Part shown: piece by piece, positions 1 to 11,263 of the stretch
How the letters are laid out: each line of letters begins with the position of its first letter
Position numbering within the stretch: position 1 is the first letter of the stretch
Origin: Campanula takesimana
Lineage: Eukaryota > Streptophyta > Magnoliopsida > Asterales > Campanulaceae
Direction: 5' to 3'
Length of the DNA stretch: 64,000 nt
Assembly: GCA_026119855.1 (NCBI GenBank)
Contig: JAOWBW010002207.1
Span: forward strand, 62,001-126,000
Translations under genes and position numbers: made by a program
Notes under the pieces: model-generated
Database searches by the model: none
Told to the model about the DNA's origin: nothing
The model's input: only the letters and a program-made list of their open reading frames with translations

Positions 1-783
1 GAGAGCTCGTAAGATGACTAGAGGGAGCACCCGACTACTGACCTTGTGGTTGCAGGAGAGATTACGAGTTTTGGCGGATCCTGTCGGACCGGTGTCACCT
101 TGGGTTTGCCAGAGTAGGCGAGGGAGACAGCCATTTGTGGGGATGACTCAGCCTGTATGGGTAACATATATGGCACAGATGAGTACGGCTCAGATCAAGT
201 GGATGGTTCCTTATTGGGGGGTTATTAGAGCACGGTGGGCTCAAAGCGGTCTTTGCATGATCCGGGACCCTGCCTTTGATAAGACCACTTACTACTATAT
301 AGTGCGGGTGTACCGTCAGTATGGGATGCCTCAGATTATACCTTCTTCATGGGATAAGACTTACAGCTAAGTCAATGCCAAGATAATTTCTATGAATGTT
401 GGGGTTGCAGTGCTCTTGGAGCGGTGCTGGTCTTATGCTCTCATGCCCAGCACTCTCTGTATACAGCGACCTAACGACATACTTCTGTCTCGAGAATACA
501 TGGACTGGTACCAGATGACTCTGGGGAATATGGGACATATTCTGAGATGACTGAGGCGTAGGGTGGTAGTCCCTTATGTCTCGAGCAGACGCTTGAGGGA
601 GGACGAGAATGTACGATGGGAGATGGAGACCGAGTTGGCTCAGCTAGCACCTACTGAGAGGAAAAGAAAGAGAGAAGGCCCAACGGGGGTGAATTAGTTG
701 AGGAAGGCTTTATTTGAGGATACTACTAGACAGGCTAGACGTGGACGAAGATACAAGAAACTGAAGAAGGAAGAGGAGGAGTG
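1..783 (+). pseudogene. DUF7745-like accessory ORF, partial, antisense to element A
   Basis: The first open segment is 14-370. Its C-terminal part (a VYRQYGMPQIIPSS-like block after a tryptophan-rich stretch) resembles the plant DUF7745 family found in Tat/Ogre-type retroelement ORFs. After the stop at 368-370, similarity resumes in a segment around 450-540 (LLSREYMDWYQ, like the PEYLEWY-type block seen in such proteins). A basic, Lys/Arg-rich tail then runs to a TGA near 783. The 5' end is outside the window. It lies downstream of the minus-strand pol of element A and points toward it, so it is an antisense additional ORF rather than part of gag-pol. The stops make it a pseudogene. The family assignment is from memory of the motif pattern, so moderate confidence. 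Confidence 0.5.
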
Positions 784-1242
784 ACTCCGAGTATCCAACC
801 ACAGTTATTGCAGACACATAGTTTAGATTTTAGTTTGTTTTAGCTTCTTTAAATTTTATAGCACGTTATTTATTCGCAGGTTCTTTTGAGCTTAGACTCA
901 TCAAATAAATGTTAACGTGTAATGACTTGTGGAAATAGAGATTTTTCTTTAGTTATAAACAGATTGATTGCTTTTTTGAATGTTACTCAAACCAGATTTG
1001 GATTTTTATTTATTTTTGAGACTGCACCTTTGAAGGTTGCCTACGTTCCCCTTTGACAAGTAGGGCTAAGGGGCTTAGGTCACCGTAGTTCATTTCTGAT
1101 TGTAGAAAGGGAAGATAAAAGAGGGGAAGTAACAAAACAGTAGTATTTTTTTTTTTACAAAGGGGACGGTCGTTGTAGAAGACCGTTTGATGGAGAGTAC
1201 CGCTTTTGGAGAGAACCGCTTGCAGGAGTGGGGCCGTAGTGG
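784..1242. other. Non-coding 3' region shared by element A pol and the antisense ORF
   Basis: No supported ORF. An AATAAA-type poly(A) signal at about 904 would serve the plus-strand ORF. The stretch 1039-1091 holds an inverted repeat (GCCTACG...CGTAGTTC) with an inner CCCCTT/AAGGGG stem, a member of the hairpin family described in the findings. A run of T's sits near 1147. Confidence 0.5.
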
Positions 1243-1593
1243 TCAGTTGTAGTAATGGCGGAGATTGTAAACCTTGACTGGGAGGAGGCCGTTGTCGTCT
1301 GTGTACACCCAATCTTTGTTCTGCTTGGTTAAACGACCCATCTCGATGAGTAGTCGGATCTTTTCTTTCAACTCTTGACAGACGTCAGTACTATGCCCTT
1401 CATTCTGGTGGTAGGAACATATTCTGTTTGGTTCAGAAATTTGCAGTATTGGAGTAGGGCTTAACTCTTTCATCGGTTGTAGTTTACCAATTCTCTGCAG
1501 TGCTTTGAACATGAGGCCCAGAGGTAGGTCGGAGCTTGTGCAGTGTTGGAATAAGATAGGGGCTCCATTCTGTGACTCAAGCCTCCCGTGCAT
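1243..1593 (-). pseudogene. Isolated gag-type zinc-knuckle module of element A
   Basis: The 116-residue segment contains one knuckle of the form C-x2-H-x4-H-x4-C (CSYHQNEGHSTDVC) followed by an amphipathic LKEKIRLLIEMGRL helix. It is preceded by a LGLMFKALQRIGKLQPM helix. The module architecture matches the four tandem modules at 4065-5918, but this copy lies downstream of the RT/RNase H remnant and in the same frame as it, separated by stops. Integrase would be expected here and is absent. Either an internal deletion/rearrangement fused a gag piece to pol, or this is a displaced accessory domain. Confidence 0.55.
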
Positions 1594-2535
1594 CGATCAT
1601 AAGGATGGGGTATTTACTATGTGGTTCTTTAGTTAAGTTAGAGCCAATTCACATTTCTGATTCCAAACGTCTTCTGAGCAATTTTGTAATTCCTTAAGGA
1701 TCGGGTCTCCTGCCATCGTGAGGAAACTGATGTAGTGTAGTAGACCGATGAGATTGATCCTTTCACTTTCTTGGCGAGGGGATGACATCGTTATTAACTT
1801 TTTGATCTTTTCCGGGTCAGCCTCAAACTTCTGTCCCAATTTATACCATAGAGCTTTTGTCTGAATAGTACCAAATCTGCATCTCGATGGATCAAGTAGA
1901 ATTTTCTGACTTCTCAAAATGTTGAAGACTTTCTGCAGATCCTTGGTGTGTCAGCCGTAGGGTCTCTTGGAGTGAATTACTAAATCATCTATGTAGATGT
2001 CTGTATCTGTTGGCGATCTTGTCGGCATGTAGCAAGAGATACCAATGCCTTTCCATTCTAGGAATCCGTTGGCGTGACGATAAGTACCCCATGGAGTGTG
2101 AAATAGTAACTTCTTGTCTATTTATACTGCGACGAGTATCTGATTTTTACAGGGGAAACCTTCGAGGAACGATCGAACATCTCTATCTTCGGCAGCTTCT
2201 AACAGTGCGTTTATGTTAAACGAAGGGAATCTATGCTTAGGGCTCATCTCGTCGAGACTCGTGATGTCTACGTGAACCATCACCTTCTTTTTGTACTTTT
2301 TTGCGGAGATGACGTTGAGTAGCCATTTTGGCCAATGTCCAGACTTGATGAAGTTTCTCTGTAGTAGTTTTTCTATTTCCATCGCCATGCGAGGAGACCA
2401 TTCTGGCTTATCTGACAGCGTCTCTTGCTTCACTGACCCAATGTATGGCGTTATCGTTTGTGTCCATTCTTTGTCTGACGTGTCGTCACAATACCATGCA
2501 AAGATGTCTTCATTTTCTCTGAGTAGTTTGATCAA
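1594..2535 (-). pseudogene. Reverse transcriptase / RNase H remnant of element A
   Basis: 2535-2122 matches the N-terminal RT of Ty3/gypsy elements: a FAWYCDD-type block, LLQRNFIKSG, a degraded WLLNVISAKKYKKK block and SFLEGFPCKNQI. 1917-1633 matches the RT thumb/RNase H connection (KALWYKLGQKFEADPEKIKKL, LLHYISFLTM). The catalytic YxDD block between them is not readable in one frame, and the tether, second RNase H and integrase are not seen. Several stops and at least one frame change make it inactive. Upstream is the protease segment of the same element. Confidence 0.7.
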
Positions 2536-3314
2536 TGCTTCTCGCTCTTCGCCTTGAAAGAAGCTCCCAATCTGAGTCCACTTCGGCTTGTCTTGTCTCC
2601 CAGATTCACACCTGTTAACACGTCATTGGCAGCTTGGGCTCGATTTTCCCTTTGATTAAAAACCTGCTCTGAGATTTCTCGGATATATTTGTCATTTAAT
2701 TCGTTTGTGTCTACCTCTTTTAATGAATCATTATTAGCTATTTGTATATCATTAGGCTGATTAGTTAATTTATCATTTATAAGAGTGACTATTGCGGGAT
2801 ACTAGGAAAGATCGAGATTTTCAATTAATGCACGAGGAAAGACAGTGTTTGCGATTACATTGTAATCTTTTGACTTGAGGTCATTAGAATTAGACGGAGA
2901 CACGAACTCATAAGTGAGAAAGGGGGACCTAACTGACTTATGGGGAATTGACTCTCTAGGGGGTGAGATGACCAGTCCCAGATTCTCGATAGCAGTAGTC
3001 ACAGGTCCGTATTCAATAACAACCACAATATCATCTTCGAGGCTCAGGTGCTGGAACAAATCTTGGCCGTACCATGGCTCTGCTTCCTAGGCTTCACCCA
3101 CTAAAGGTTCATCGAGAGACATGAACTCTGTATCATAAGTCAGGTCTTTGTTCACTTTGATGTAGTACTCGTTCTGGATGATAGTAACTCTGCCAGTAGT
3201 CTTTCGAGGTTCCATGTACTTTAGCTCTAGATTAGCCTGGTCAAAGTCGACATCTCTGAAGATTTCAAAGCCCTTTTTTAGTTTTCCGTTGTGGTCGAAC
3301 CATGGCTCTGTGAA
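2536..3314 (-). pseudogene. Protease-RT linker of element A
   Basis: Minus-strand sequence in the protease frame continues past the stop at 3315 with open stretches, including 3059-2802, an acidic linker (MFQHLSLEDDIVVVIEYGPV). Further stops occur (for example a TAG near 3088-3090). Long linkers between protease and RT are usual for Ogre-type elements. No catalytic motif was recognised, so only its position supports the assignment. Confidence 0.5.
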
Positions 3315-4058
3315 CTAGAAGTTTGAATACTCTTCACCTTCTTTGACAGAGTAACTATTGAGGGACAGACGGTAAGGCTTTATGTCTGACTTCTTGTAAA
3401 GGAGTTGCTTCTTTTTGAGTTCCTCTATCTGCTTCTGCTCTGCTTTGTCAGTGGGATTAAGTATGTATCCTAGCCCGAACAGGCCTTTGTGGTCTACCTC
3501 CTCTGTTAGCTTTATGGGTCCTTGTAAGTGCTTACCTAGCTCCAGCCCCGGTATGAAGCCCATATTTCGAAGTATCTTGTATACGGGTAGCACTTTATCA
3601 GAAGTTCTGGTGAGATCGTCATCACATATCTGAGCTTGTGCCACTATTTTGAACCCACTGAAGAGTCTGCGGTCTTCTTCATGCTGAATTTGTAATACGG
3701 GTACTCCCTTCGTGTCGGTGCCTTGTGCTGTTACTAGGTCACTGTAGATAACTGTCACTTCATTTCCTGACTGGAACTTAACACACTGATGCAAAGAGGA
3801 CGGGACGGCATTGGACTTGTGGAGCCAATGGCGTCCTAGTAAGATGGTGCAGGAGGATGGTATGTCGATCACTTGGAAATCCATAGACAGAGTTTGAGTT
3901 CCCACTGAGATGGGTAGAGTAACAATACCCAATACTGATCTGCATGTAGAGTCGTAGGCTTTAATCGTCTTCTTGGAGGGCCTTAGAATAGTTGCATCTA
4001 CACCCACTACGTCCATCATCCGTGATGGCAGTACATTGATGGCGGATCCATTGTCCAC
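3315..4058 (-). pseudogene. Aspartic protease and G-patch-like segment of element A
   Basis: The segment starts at VDNGSAINVLPSRMM, the retropepsin active-site block in the D-N-G form common in Ogre/Tat-type elements. It continues through TLPISVGTQ and FQVIDIPSSCTILLGRHWLH. Residues about 165-205 (MGFIPGLELGKHLQG, then GLGY) look like the G-patch-type block that follows protease in these elements. The frame is the same as the upstream gag segment and is separated from it only by a TGA at about 4065-4067 (probably a CGA arginine codon originally). It ends at a TAG at 3315. Confidence 0.75.
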
Positions 4059-4064
4059 AAAGGC

Positions 4065-5918
4065 TCAAAGGATTTTCTTCCCGCTGATTTCGAGTGTGAT
4101 GTGCAGGGGTTCATTATGATCAATGCCAAATGGAGGTTCATCGAGCTCTGAGAAGGTGATAATATTCCTGAAGTGAATGTTGCCAATCATTTGTGTGACA
4201 TTCTCGGGAGTGGTGTCTGATGGGACCGTGGTAGCTGCCAAGTTCTTCTCAAGCATCTGGCGGTGAGCTAGAGATGAGGTGAGTAGAGACCACAGGGAGA
4301 TGTGAGCTTGGGTTTGTTTAAGCTGCGTGAGAATGGGATCCTCTTTCTCAGGGTCGGCTTGCTTTGACTCTTTATTGAAGACCTTCTTTGCAACTTTGGG
4401 GTCTGACTGATAGATCTGTCTGGACCTTGTGAGTAGGTTGATTTCGGCTCGTGTGTTGTATGGAGACTGCGGTATCTTTGCGGATTCTTGGAAGATTTCA
4501 GCTATAGATAGTGGTGGCGATTTAAGAGGACCGGAGTCGAAATACCCTAAAAGAGAAGCTTCTAAAGATAGTTCATCTAATGATAGCATATAACAAGAAG
4601 AATGACTATCATTAATAAATTTTGAAGTACAGCCTATTTCATCATCACTACAAAACTCGGAGTCTGCCACAATAGGTTCGGCCAGATCATCGATGTTTGC
4701 CTCTATTTCTAAGCTGGCTAGAGTATCTATGGGGTTCTCGATGGAGCCATTACGGATCAACCTCTGAATTGACTTCTTCAAAGCAGTACATTCTTCGGTA
4801 GTATGACCGGTGATCTCATGGTAGTCGCAGTACTTTCCGGGATTATTCTCAGAGAATGGTATGCAATAGGTTTCAGGTTTCTTGAGTAGATCCTGTGATA
4901 CTAGTAACTCGAGCATGTTGGTCATAGTAACCCCTATCCTTCTGAAGGCGCCAGTCACCCCTGAGATATCAGTCAGACTTTCCTCAGACTTTTGAGCCAC
5001 AATTTGCCTTGGATCGGTTATTACTTGGTCGACAATCAACCATTGTATCGCATGCTTCAACTGCGAGCATTCATTGGTGGTATGCCCAGTGATATTATGG
5101 AAGTTGCAGAACCTTGTCGGATAACTGTTCGGATGAGACTCGTAGCCTTTCAACGGTTTGAGCAGCCCCATTCTTGATAAACCATGGGACAAAGAGTTCA
5201 TATCCAATTGTAGTTTCTTGAAGGCTTCGACCATTTCTAATATGCTACTATCATCTCTAGTTATTTCCACCATATTGACATCCATGGCGATGATCTTCCT
5301 TGGGTCAGTAATGATACTGTCCTTGATGAGCTTCTGTATGATCTGCTTGATGGTGAAGCACTCGTTGTTGGTGTGTCCGGACACTCTATGATAATAGCAA
5401 AATTTGGACATGTCACAACCATGCTTGGTCCATTGCAATCCGCGCTCCAAGGGAGTTATCAGCCCAATATTGACTAAGCCTCCGAATAGAGCATTCATGT
5501 CCAGCCCCAGCTCGGCAAAGGCATCTACCATCTCGAGAATACCGATGTCACCTCCGATGAGCTCGACCATATTGACGCCACCATTGTTAGGTAGCAGGTT
5601 TACTACGGTGTTCGGACCTTTAGGCTTCTTAATTTTTCCATCAGCTATGAGCTTTTGGATGACACGTTTGAGTTGCACACAGTCGTCGGTCGTGTGACCG
5701 ATGTACTTGTGGTACTTGCAGAACTTGATTGCATCAAGATTAACCTTCTTGTTAAATGGTTCAAATTTCTCGAGTGGCTTGATCAGACCTTTCTTTATCA
5801 ACACTTCAAACACTTTGCTAATGGGCATACCGAAGTCATCAAAGAGTTCCTTCTCCCGCGGGAAGTTTCTTGTAACTGCTTGGACGTCGAAGGCAGAGTT
5901 GTCTTGGACCATGCTCAC
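4065..5918 (-). pseudogene. Gag C-terminal region with four tandem zinc-knuckle modules, element A
   Basis: This 617-residue segment holds four similar modules of roughly 110 residues. Each ends in a CxYHxxxGHTTxxC-type knuckle: CKYHKYIGHTTDDC, CYYHRVSGHTNNEC, CNFHNITGHTTNEC and CDYHEITGHTTEEC. Each knuckle is followed by an LKxxIQxLIxxGxI helix and preceded by a GLIKPLE-type helix. Related elements normally show one or two such knuckles, which bind genomic RNA during packaging. An acidic linker (about residues 385-500) follows, and the protease lies immediately downstream in frame. The continuing reading frame upstream has two in-frame stops, so this is a broken polyprotein rather than a separate gene. 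Confidence 0.75.
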
Positions 5919-7294
5919 TTGACCGGCGACTTCTTTAGTTTTAGGATTGTTACTTTTCGGAGCTTTATAGCGGAAGGAGGTATTTCATGTTTTAGCAGCT
6001 TCTTAAACAACACCAGTAATACCGGATTTGTGTCTGACCCCAGCATCAACCATTTCCTGCAGATCGGGAAAGTAACCATTTCCAATCGCCACCCTAAGCC
6101 CAGGCAACAAGAACTTGAATAAGATTTTCTTTTGTTCCTTTGCCTTAGGAGGGTATTGTACTTCTGCTAACTTATGGTTCCACCTCTTATAGAAGTCATA
6201 GATAGGCAACTGGGCCTCTGCATGGTGTTCTCAAGATCAGTGCGGTTGACATGCCAATCTAGGTTCGACTGATACTTCTCGCAGAAAGTTGTGGTGATTT
6301 GATCCCATGTCTCTCGTTCGGAGGGATCCAAACTTAAGAACCAACGGAGAGCGATCCCGTCCAAAGTGGTGTGGAAGACTCGGTCCATTTTCTCATTGGT
6401 GCAGTCACGGGCTCTCATGGCTAGCACATAACTGTCGAGATGAGTCTTGGGACATGTAATACCATGGAATGTAGAGACCTTCGGCATCTTAAAGTCTCTG
6501 GGTAGAGCACCCACATTGCTTGGGTCGATGGTTTTGACTATCGGAGCAGATTGCTTGGAGACCGTATCGGATAGCTTGCAGATCTGTTCTTGGATTGCAA
6601 CCACTAGAGGGTGATTGGAGAAATCTGCGCTACCATAGGCTTGAGCAGCGGGAGAAGTAGTAGAGACTGTAGGTACGGCGGAACCGATATATGGTAGTGA
6701 AGGCGGCGGTAACTTGGTAAAGGACAAGTAACTACCCATCAATTCTGGTGACGGCTCATTTGGACCCTTGCTGGAGGTTGCTTTAGTACTGAAATCAGGA
6801 GGAGGGACCCTTTGGTAGTTGGGTACCTTGAGAGGGATAGCATCATCATTGGCGGGGTAAGTCATAGGCACTGTTTTGTCTTCGACCATAATAGCCTCCC
6901 CATTATGGAAGCTAGTTGCCACATCTTTCTTCTTCATCTCAGTATGAAGATGGTCTTTGAGCTCTTGGTTGAGTCTTTCTAAAGACTTGCTTCGGTCCTC
7001 AAGCTTAGAGATCTGTAGCATGAGGTTGGTAAAGAAAGCATGGAGAGGTGGCGGAATATCCGATGGCTTGATGCTGGCGACGATCTCGGGATCGGCAGAT
7101 GCAACGGAGACTTGCGGAGTGGCTACATTAGGAGTAGTAGGCTCTGATGATGACGGAGACATTGTTGGTGCAGGGACTGAAGACTGAGCTTGCGGAAGGC
7201 TTGATCGTTGAAGGCGACCACCGGAACGGACCCGAACTTGCTTCTCTTTAGAGGTAGCGGATAGGAGGTTTAGGACGGGACAAGGCTCATGCAA
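5919..7294 (-). pseudogene. Gag N-terminal and capsid region of element A
   Basis: 7294-6167 is a 375-residue segment with a Ser/Pro/Thr-rich start, a predicted coiled coil (LEDRSKSLERLNQELKDHLH) and the start of the retrotransposon gag core (DGIALRWFLSLDPSERETWDQ). A frameshift near 6215 moves the frame to 6209-6003 (YDFYKRWNHKLAEVQYPPK, LLPGLRVAIGNGYFPDLQEM), the end of the gag core. Two in-frame stops (TAA near 6003, then TGA) separate it from the zinc-knuckle region. The true start codon is uncertain; several Met codons lie in the first 50 residues. Gag would build the virus-like particle. Confidence 0.7.
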
Positions 7295-8196
7295 TATATT
7301 TTGTTATTTACAAAACAATGTATTATTAGTCCTAATGGTTGGAAGGGGTACCCCTTTTTGGGTTACTATCTACAAATCCTGGATCAGTGGAGGTCATCAG
7401 TACATCTATAGACCCCTCGTTTTTCACCTGTATTGCACATCCCAAACGGACAATTTGGGCGAAGGTCCTATAGGGCAAGCGACTTCCACCTACCTAACGG
7501 ATCCTAGCGACTAACCCTTGTTTAAAGGCATTTAACGTAATGTTTATGTTACTTCCGTTAAGTATTTAACGAGTTGAGATCCTTGTACAAAGTATCACTC
7601 GGCTTACCATATGCACATCCTCGTAGGGAATTTCATTTTTTGTGCTTTTTTTTTTTCTCTCGAAGGATCTCGACTTATTAAAGACTCAACGGATGACGGT
7701 ATGAACGACACGTTAATTGTCTATAAAGAAAAGCTAGTCAAACCAATCGCTCAACTTTGGAGTGTCCTAGACTCTGTGAGTGCATGATTTTAGAAATGAA
7801 CAAAGGATTAACCTCAACCGCTCCACAAGTGAATACGGTGAGTTAGATAGCCCGGGTGCCATAAAGATAGAGGCGACAGGATAACCAAAATCTGTGCACT
7901 CAGCAGAGTATCCAGTAGGGCGTGCAGTGTGACACGGACCTAGTGGTAGTGTGTGGACAACAACTAGTTATTTTTTAGGGAGAAAACAGAGAGTTTTTTT
8001 TTTTGTATTTACATGTATGCAATGTAAAACAGTTAGAATAGTACAAGGGAGAACAACTAAGATGTTAATGCTCTACAGTTACAAGGGAAGCAGATATGCA
8101 CAAGAGATAAAGTACAGGGGGGAAGAAAGCAAGTAAGAATATAATCATGATATTGACGAAAGTTTGACCCTCTATGTTTGAAGATGTTCAAAGTTA
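7295..8196 (-). other. 5' leader of element A
   Basis: About 900 bases between the primer-binding site and gag hold no supported ORF. The length is typical for a Tat/Ogre leader. A plus-strand ORF at 7951-8136 has no recognisable features and is left out. Confidence 0.5.
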
Positions 8197-8214
8197 TCCC
8201 CAGTAGAGTCGCCA
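8197..8214 (-). promoter_or_regulatory. Primer-binding site of element A, tRNA-Arg type
   Basis: On the minus strand this reads TGGCGACTCTACTGGGGA, one base inside the LTR edge at 8216. It complements a tRNA 3' end of the form CAGAGUCGCCA, the plant tRNA-Arg type that I recall for Ogre-like elements. It fixes both the element's orientation and the LTR boundary. Confidence 0.75.
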
Positions 8215-8215
8215 C

Positions 8216-10777
8216 TGTGAATACCCCTTTCCGAATGCGGGCGACGCACGGGAAGTCTTTCTTTTATTTATCTTATTTTATCTTTTCTATGGGATTGGGA
8301 TATTCAAGTTGGCATTTAACTTATTAAGAGTCGCCACGTTGTTTTTATCGAGCTAAAACATTGAGAAACAGCTAACAGAGAGGGTTCGGGGGTCAAGTTA
8401 CGACAAGAGAAGAATATCAAGTTATCACTCCTATCGCCCGATAGATCGGACTTTCTATCATGATGAATGTGTTAGTAGTGTGTTAGTGATTGACACCGGA
8501 TCCGAAGATTGCCTACGTTCATCTCGTGATGAGAAGCTCAGGTCGACATAGTTCGTACATAATCGGAATAGAGAGAAGAAGAGGGGATCATGCATAATGA
8601 AGGGGGAGGAGAAACAATCACACAAGATGATCAGATCCTACAATAATGATTATACCATTGACAAGATCAATGTATTTATCACGTTCATCATGGTAGAGTT
8701 GTTGATAATGGGAATAATTACCTATAGTTAAGGGTTTAGAAATAGTTCTTAGATCGCGTGGATCATCATCGGCTATGCATATGAATAGGGATTACATTTA
8801 TAGATCTAACAGGTTAAATCTAGCATGGTAATAAGAACATCATGAAACATGTATGAAATAACACATAAGCATGAAGATCGTTACCCTAGTCATAGAGCAT
8901 ATTATGAATTCTAGCAAGAACATGAAGAACACGTTATGAATCATATGAATATAGGCGTATAAACATAATGAAACTAGCGTAAATCAGATCTAAACTAAGA
9001 AAACATGTAGAATTCTCACCAATCTTGACAAGAACAAAGTCGAATCTCTAGCGCGGATTTGCTGGACCTTAAGGATTGCTAGAAAGGCTTAGAGAGAGAG
9101 AGAGAGGTTTGTCTGCAGTTCAGACTGTAGAACTCGGGGGAGAGAATTGCGTGTCGAAATTATGAACTGAGGTCACCTATTTATAAGGTTTCTGACCTGG
9201 AGGAAGTGGCCGCCCGGCCCAACCTAGACTGGCCGCCCGGCCAGACCAAGTATTTGGCTCGGTTCCCAATGCTCTGATCATCTTGGACTCTGGAGATAAC
9301 GTCTATCTTTTCAGCTCATTCGATCAGGTCATCGATATCTTTTTATCTGGGCTTTTCGGGAATTCCGAATAAGTCCTGTGCGTTTTATAAATACCTGGGA
9401 GGTCCCTGTTGTAGATACCCCGGGGAACCACGGCTTGGCTAGAGCGGTGAATTACCTAGGATGTCTAATTGATTTTAAGAGTCGCCACCCACGTTTTAGA
9501 GGAACGCGAGAAAACCTAAGAAAATAGCTTTTTTTATTGATTACGAAACCAAAGATTCTTGAGATGAGGGGTTCGGGGGTTAGGTGACGGAGTGGGAAGT
9601 ACTTAAACACCCACTCCGCCCCGCTTACGCGGGTCTTGCTACTTTTGGTGTTCTAATACTAAAAAGAAAAGTCCTTCAATTATTAATGTAAGAAGTGCTA
9701 ACAATTACAATGGAAAGAAAGGGGAAAATTAAAAGGAAATAAAAGAGAATTGTTTTTATTTATTAATTTATGCTAAAAGATTACATGTAACAATTATGCC
9801 AAACAATTACATGAAGAAATGGATAGGAAATTAAAGTAGAGATTGAAATGTAGGGAGATAACTTTAACCAATTTTAATGTAGTAAAATGGTCATTTGGTC
9901 ATGTCCCAATTGATGGGGATTGCATACATTACTAAGACATGTAAAATAAAAGAAGAAGAATAAAGTACCTTAAGAAAGAGGACTTCGAACTTGGACTTGA
10001 AAATGGTGTTGTTGTAGGGAAATTGTTGTAGAACAATTAGAGTCTTGTTGTTAAGAACTCTTGTTGGGAGAATTTGTGTATAGTGTAGTTTGTGAATCAA
10101 AGTTGAGGTCCAAAAAGAGAGTCCTTTGGCTAGAGAGAAAATGTTGAGGTCCTTTTCTAAGCTAGAAATGAGAGGTTTTTATAGGTAGAAAAGAGAGGGA
10201 AAGGTTGGAGGGAAAATGATCAATCCATGTGAGATAGAATTGACCAATAGAAAATAAGATAAATAAAATAATAAATGAAATAAATAAAAGAAAATCAAAT
10301 AATAATAAAAATAAATATTTTGTTTTTAAGAAATGGCTAAAATAATGGGATTGGAGGTTATAAAACTAGGGGGGGATGAATGTGGAGGTAAAAAGAGGCT
10401 CTTTTGTGATCAAGAAGAGATGTTGTAAATAAGAAAAGGGAGGGAAATAAGGTGCAATCCGTTATTGCCATAATGGGAGGCGCGCAAGTCCCGCTTTAGG
10501 GGCGAGACGCGCGCGCAGCCCACAAACAGTGTCGGAAGCGCCCGCGGGTGGAAAAGATAGAATGACAGAAATGACTCTAAAAGTTAACTCTGTTATGCAG
10601 TTTAGTCAAAAACTAACGAAATCAGTTAGGAACTTAACGGAAGTAACAGAAATTAACAAAAACAAGTTAAATAAAAACACTATGTATGCAATCGGGGTGA
10701 GAGGTCCAAGGCGGGGTGTCTACACCTGTGAGTTCTAGAATTCCTAATAACTCATTTTTAGGTTAGGTACTAACACA
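8216..10777 (-). repeat. 5' LTR of element A, interrupted by solo LTR B
   Basis: On the plus strand it begins TGTGAATACC beside the PBS and ends near 10777 with GGTACTAACACA, giving short terminal inverted repeats. Removing the 1315-bp solo LTR at 9410-10724 and one CCTGT leaves about 1.24 kb. The end was placed by similarity of 10730-10777 to the end of LTR C (AATTCCTA... ...GGTAC...ACA). Minus-strand TATAAATA is at 9178-9185, just downstream of two GGCCGCCCGG motifs at 9208 and 9231. An internal copy of the PBS end (AGAGTCGCCAC) lies at 8327-8337. Confidence 0.6.
9410..10724 (-). mobile_element. Solo LTR B of a Tat/Ogre-type element
   Basis: It starts TGTAGATACCCC and ends GGGGTGTCTACA, and is flanked by the direct repeat CCTGT (9405-9409 and 10725-10729). 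That is the signature of a complete LTR left by recombination between the two LTRs of one element. The blocks AGAGTCGCCAC (9478-9488) and GGGGTTCGGGGG (about 9566) are shared with the LTRs of A and E. These put its 3' end on the left, so it is on the minus strand. CG-rich motifs lie at 10479-10516. The plus-strand ORF 10529-10738 is judged spurious. Confidence 0.8.
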
Positions 10778-11263
10778 CAACTCATGTCAAGAACTTGGTT
10801 CCAATTCATATTATTTGCAAGAAATAAAAGACATTAAGTAAATAAAACAAAGTAAAATAGAGTAGGAGATGAAGAGAAGATGGGGAGAAGGAGGCCTAAC
10901 CAATATTTGGTTCTAAGCCTATCTTCTTTCTCTCTTTTCACTCAAATATGTGTTTGTGACTCTAATCTGCTCTCAACTCGACAGAGTTTCTACTCACAAA
11001 TGAATTCCCCCCCCCCTAAAATGATCAGCAAGGGTCTTAATTTATAGGGACTGAGGGTGCCCATAGTAGCCGTACGGCTGGGGCTTTCCCTCGTCCAAAC
11101 CATCCGTACGGCTCAGCCTGGCGAGCTTCTAGATTTTTCTAAGTTTTAATTCCAGGATAGTCCTAGAGTTTTGGTTTATTATAGTGAGGTCCTAGCCTAT
11201 CAGTTTATCCCTGAATGGTGATAAGAATTCCTATAAGTTTAATTTCAGATTGGGGTACGTACA
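10778..11263 (-). repeat. Truncated Tat-type LTR C
   Basis: The layout is that of the LTR of A in diverged form: a minus-strand TATAAATTA around 11039-11046, paired CCGTACGGCT motifs at 11070 and 11104, an AATTCCAGGATAGTCCT block, and an end at GGGGTACGTACA. Element A appears to have inserted into this LTR, whose remaining part would lie beyond the left window edge. A run of C's occurs near 11008-11016. Confidence 0.5.

Noticed and set aside
1010..1312. A 100-codon minus-strand ORF
   Set aside because: It overlaps the zinc-knuckle segment in another frame and the hairpin at 1039-1091, with no domain; treated as a shadow.
10529..10738. A 69-codon plus-strand ORF at the end of solo LTR B
   Set aside because: It crosses the LTR edge and TSD and has no protein features.
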